Shown here: in pieces, positions 14,701 through 16,213 of the stretch
Layout: each line of letters opens with the position of its first letter
Position numbering within the stretch: position 1 is the stretch's first letter
Notes under the pieces: model-generated
What the model saw: only the letters and a program-made list of their open reading frames with translations
Told to the model about the DNA's origin: nothing
The model's database searches: none
DNA from: Rickettsiales bacterium
GTDB lineage: Bacteria; Pseudomonadota; Alphaproteobacteria; TMED127
NCBI GenBank assembly: GCA_002690875.1
Contig: NZGH01000036.1
Location: 1-16,213 of the forward strand
Length of the DNA stretch: 16,213 nt
Reading direction: 5' to 3'
Made by a program: the position numbers and the translations under genes

Positions 14701-15703
14701 CTAAGGACTCCTCTGGCCAACAAATAGGATTGAGTGGACTATTAATTAAACCACCAGGATCAGTGTTAGGAATAAACTTTTTCCAATCTCCGGAAACCAT
14801 CGTCGGATTTTTCACCACTTTTGTACCATCTTTAAAAAATGTATTTGCCAGTACTATTCTGCTTCTTGTTGTGTTGTTTGGAGGAGCATTGTGAAAGCAC
14901 AAATTGTGGTGAAAACTTATTTCACCAACCTCAAAAGCACTGGATTCAATTTCAATTTTCTTTTCCTTAAATAAATCAGACACCTTTTTATCGTAGTTTT
15001 TATTGAATTTGTTAAATTTGATTTTCTCTACATGTTTATAAGCATCTAATGGCTTTGCAAAAGATAGTGGTCCCATTTGCATTGAAATTGGTTGAGCAGG
15101 AATCCATACAGTTACAACGTCTTTTGTATCCAATGGAAAGTGATGAATGTCATAATGCCATGGAGTACGACCACACCCAGGTTGTTTGGATAAAATGTTG
15201 TCATGATAGAGTCTAATCGTAGGAACATTCAATAACTGTGCAGCAATTTTTGCAATTCTTTTGCTTAGAACGAATTCTTTAACAATTTTGTTATTTAACC
15301 AAATTAGATCCATACTTAGAAAATTAGCTTCTTTAATTCTTTTTTCACTGAACTCTGACATGATAATTTTAGATAGTTCTCTATGAAGAGTAAAAATCGA
15401 ATCATTTGATAGAATATTTTTAATTTTAATAAATCCATTTTTTAAGAAAAAATCATAATCAGCTTTCTTAAGGTTAAATGGTTTGCTAAGTTCTGCTTTG
15501 AGGTTTTTTAGTGATAATTGTTTTCCTGTGTTTAGATTATTAATTTCCTCTTGGTAAGAAAATTCCTCGGGTTTATTTTCTGCAAGTGTTATGTACCAAT
15601 CCCACCATGCTTGGTTATCTAACTCCCATGGTTGATAAATATCTGATTGCTTAGCATTTTCTCCGACCAGCATTGGAGTTGGACTATTGTGAGGTTTGTT
15701 CAA
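14693..15703 (-). CDS. Phytanoyl-CoA dioxygenase (PhyH)-family Fe(II)/2-oxoglutarate oxygenase
   Basis: The 336-residue protein has the non-haem iron facial triad: WHYD gives His183 and Asp185, and CFHNAPPNNTTRSR gives distal His271, with Arg280 or Arg282 for the 2-oxoglutarate carboxylate. The HxD Asp is present, so it should hydroxylate or otherwise oxidise rather than halogenate. DYDFFLKNGFIKIKNIL (82-98) is the usual PhyH N-terminal helix and strand. An additional N-terminal region of about 80 residues, rich in Trp, precedes the core. The start is a TTG at 15703, decided by AAGGAG (15709-15714) five bases upstream; the next in-frame ATG (codon 11) has no such site. It overlaps the following methyltransferase gene by 8 bp and lies 20 bp after the MFS gene. 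Substrate unknown; a small secondary metabolite or lipid is plausible. Confidence 0.88.
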   Translation of the reverse strand: MNKPHNSPTPMLVGENAKQSDIYQPWELDNQAWWDWYITLAENKPEEFSYQEEINNLNTGKQLSLKNLKAELSKPFNLKKADYDFFLKNGFIKIKNILSNDSIFTLHRELSKIIMSEFSEKRIKEANFLSMDLIWLNNKIVKEFVLSKRIAKIAAQLLNVPTIRLYHDNILSKQPGCGRTPWHYDIHHFPLDTKDVVTVWIPAQPISMQMGPLSFAKPLDAYKHVEKIKFNKFNKNYDKKVSDLFKEKKIEIESSAFEVGEISFHHNLCFHNAPPNNTTRSRIVLANTFFKDGTKVVKNPTMVSGDWKKFIPNTDPGGLINSPLNPICWPEESLDV

Positions 15704-15723
15704 GGAAACTCCTTAATTATTTT

Positions 15724-16213
15724 TTATGTTTTGACTTGATGTAGTTTAACTAAATTTAGAAAATTGAACCAAATGGTTGGCATTGTTGCACTAAAAGCAC
15801 TGAGACATACTAGCAAAAACATTAGTTCAGGTAAATTTGATCCTTTATCAATCATCAATCCCATTAATACTGGTGACAAAGCTGAAGAAAATATACTTAA
15901 TGCCCAGATAGTAGATTTTATCTCTCCAAGCCATTTAACTCCGTACCGCTCTGCTAATAAGGCATTTATCATTGGCTGCAACATACCTCCACCAAGTCCA
16001 AAAAATATAAAAAATAAAGCCAACAAAAGGTTACCTTCTCCATGCCAAAGTATTAAGCATGCAATGAGCATCGGTAGCTGTGTTAAAAAAGCAATCTTAT
16101 GTGCAGAAAACTTGTCAACCAATATTCCAGAAATGAAAGCACCACTGATTGAGGCGAATGCATACCAAACGTAATTTGTTGACCATAACCATAAAGGAAT
16201 ATTTTTCAATTCA
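15724..16213 (-). CDS. MFS transporter, C-terminal half (cut by the window edge)
   Basis: The frame stays open to the last base of the window, so the N-terminal part lies outside it; the TTG at 16209 is not the true start. About 162 residues remain, covering roughly the last five to six membrane spans of a major facilitator carrier. GILVDKFSAHKI is the motif A-like loop (G.L.D...) between TM8 and TM9 by analogy. GLGGGMLQPMINALLAERYG and AILSIFSSALSPVLMGLMID-like helices follow (residues around 115-145 of the visible part). Substrate is unknown. As the first visible gene of the operon leading into a dioxygenase and two methyltransferases, with a 20-bp gap, it probably imports the precursor or exports the product. 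Confidence 0.82.
   Translation of the reverse strand, partial: ELKNIPLWLWSTNYVWYAFASISGAFISGILVDKFSAHKIAFLTQLPMLIACLILWHGEGNLLLALFFIFFGLGGGMLQPMINALLAERYGVKWLGEIKSTIWALSIFSSALSPVLMGLMIDKGSNLPELMFLLVCLSAFSATMPTIWFNFLNLVKLHQVKT

Noticed and set aside
15764..16174. Plus-strand 136-codon open frame
   Set aside because: Antisense to the MFS transporter, whose membrane spans and motif A are clear; the plus-strand translation has no family motif.
16207..16209. TTG as the start codon of the MFS transporter
   Set aside because: The frame remains open to the window edge and the protein would begin mid-transporter, so the gene is truncated by the window instead.

Overview
The window is very AT-rich (roughly 70-75% by eye) and bacterial. 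Its gene set suggests a free-living, probably marine, Gram-negative proteobacterium: a SelO protein, a Sel1-repeat periplasmic protein, a DUF4214/FG-GAP-like exoprotein, a sulfotransferase, and a phytanoyl-CoA-type dioxygenase beside methyltransferases. No rRNA, tRNA, CRISPR array or insertion sequence was seen, so the lineage cannot be fixed from this sequence.

Layout. (1) 89-2291, plus strand: an alpha/beta hydrolase fused to a polytopic membrane domain, then a Sel1-repeat protein followed by a hairpin terminator. (2) 2292-3090 looks empty, but on the minus strand it holds the decayed remains of a SixA-like histidine phosphatase. (3) 3091-4545: an intact SelO (protein AMPylator). (4) 4677-5028: a MazG/DCTPP-like nucleotide pyrophosphohydrolase broken by a nonsense codon and a frameshift. 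(5) 5204-6025 (minus) and 6336-8588 (plus), divergent: a sulfotransferase and a 750-residue secreted-type protein with two calcium-loop repeats, a degenerate RTX-like patch and a C-terminal DUF4214 domain. (6) 8606-11658, minus: three tandem paralogues with a SAM-methyltransferase-like N-terminal half and a shared helical C-terminal half. The middle copy has lost the conserved acidic motif. (7) 11776-12891, plus: a strongly decayed ectonucleotide pyrophosphatase/phosphodiesterase (ENPP/alkaline phosphatase superfamily) gene. (8) 12972-16213, minus: a compact operon transcribed MFS transporter (cut by the window edge), Fe(II)/2-oxoglutarate dioxygenase, methyltransferase, methyltransferase.

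How the genes may work together. The best candidate for a functional module is the right-hand operon. A 2OG oxygenase, two different SAM methyltransferases and an MFS carrier, with overlapping or 4-20 bp junctions, look like tailoring and transport of a small molecule, but the product cannot be read from sequence. The sulfotransferase, the DUF4214 exoprotein and the methyltransferase-like trio sit together and may concern the cell surface or secreted glycoconjugates; this is inference from proximity only.

The most notable overall signal is three independent dead genes (SixA-like, MazG-like, ENPP-like) in the gaps between intact genes. They were found by stitching conserved family motifs across frames. 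Their different degrees of damage point to ongoing gene loss.
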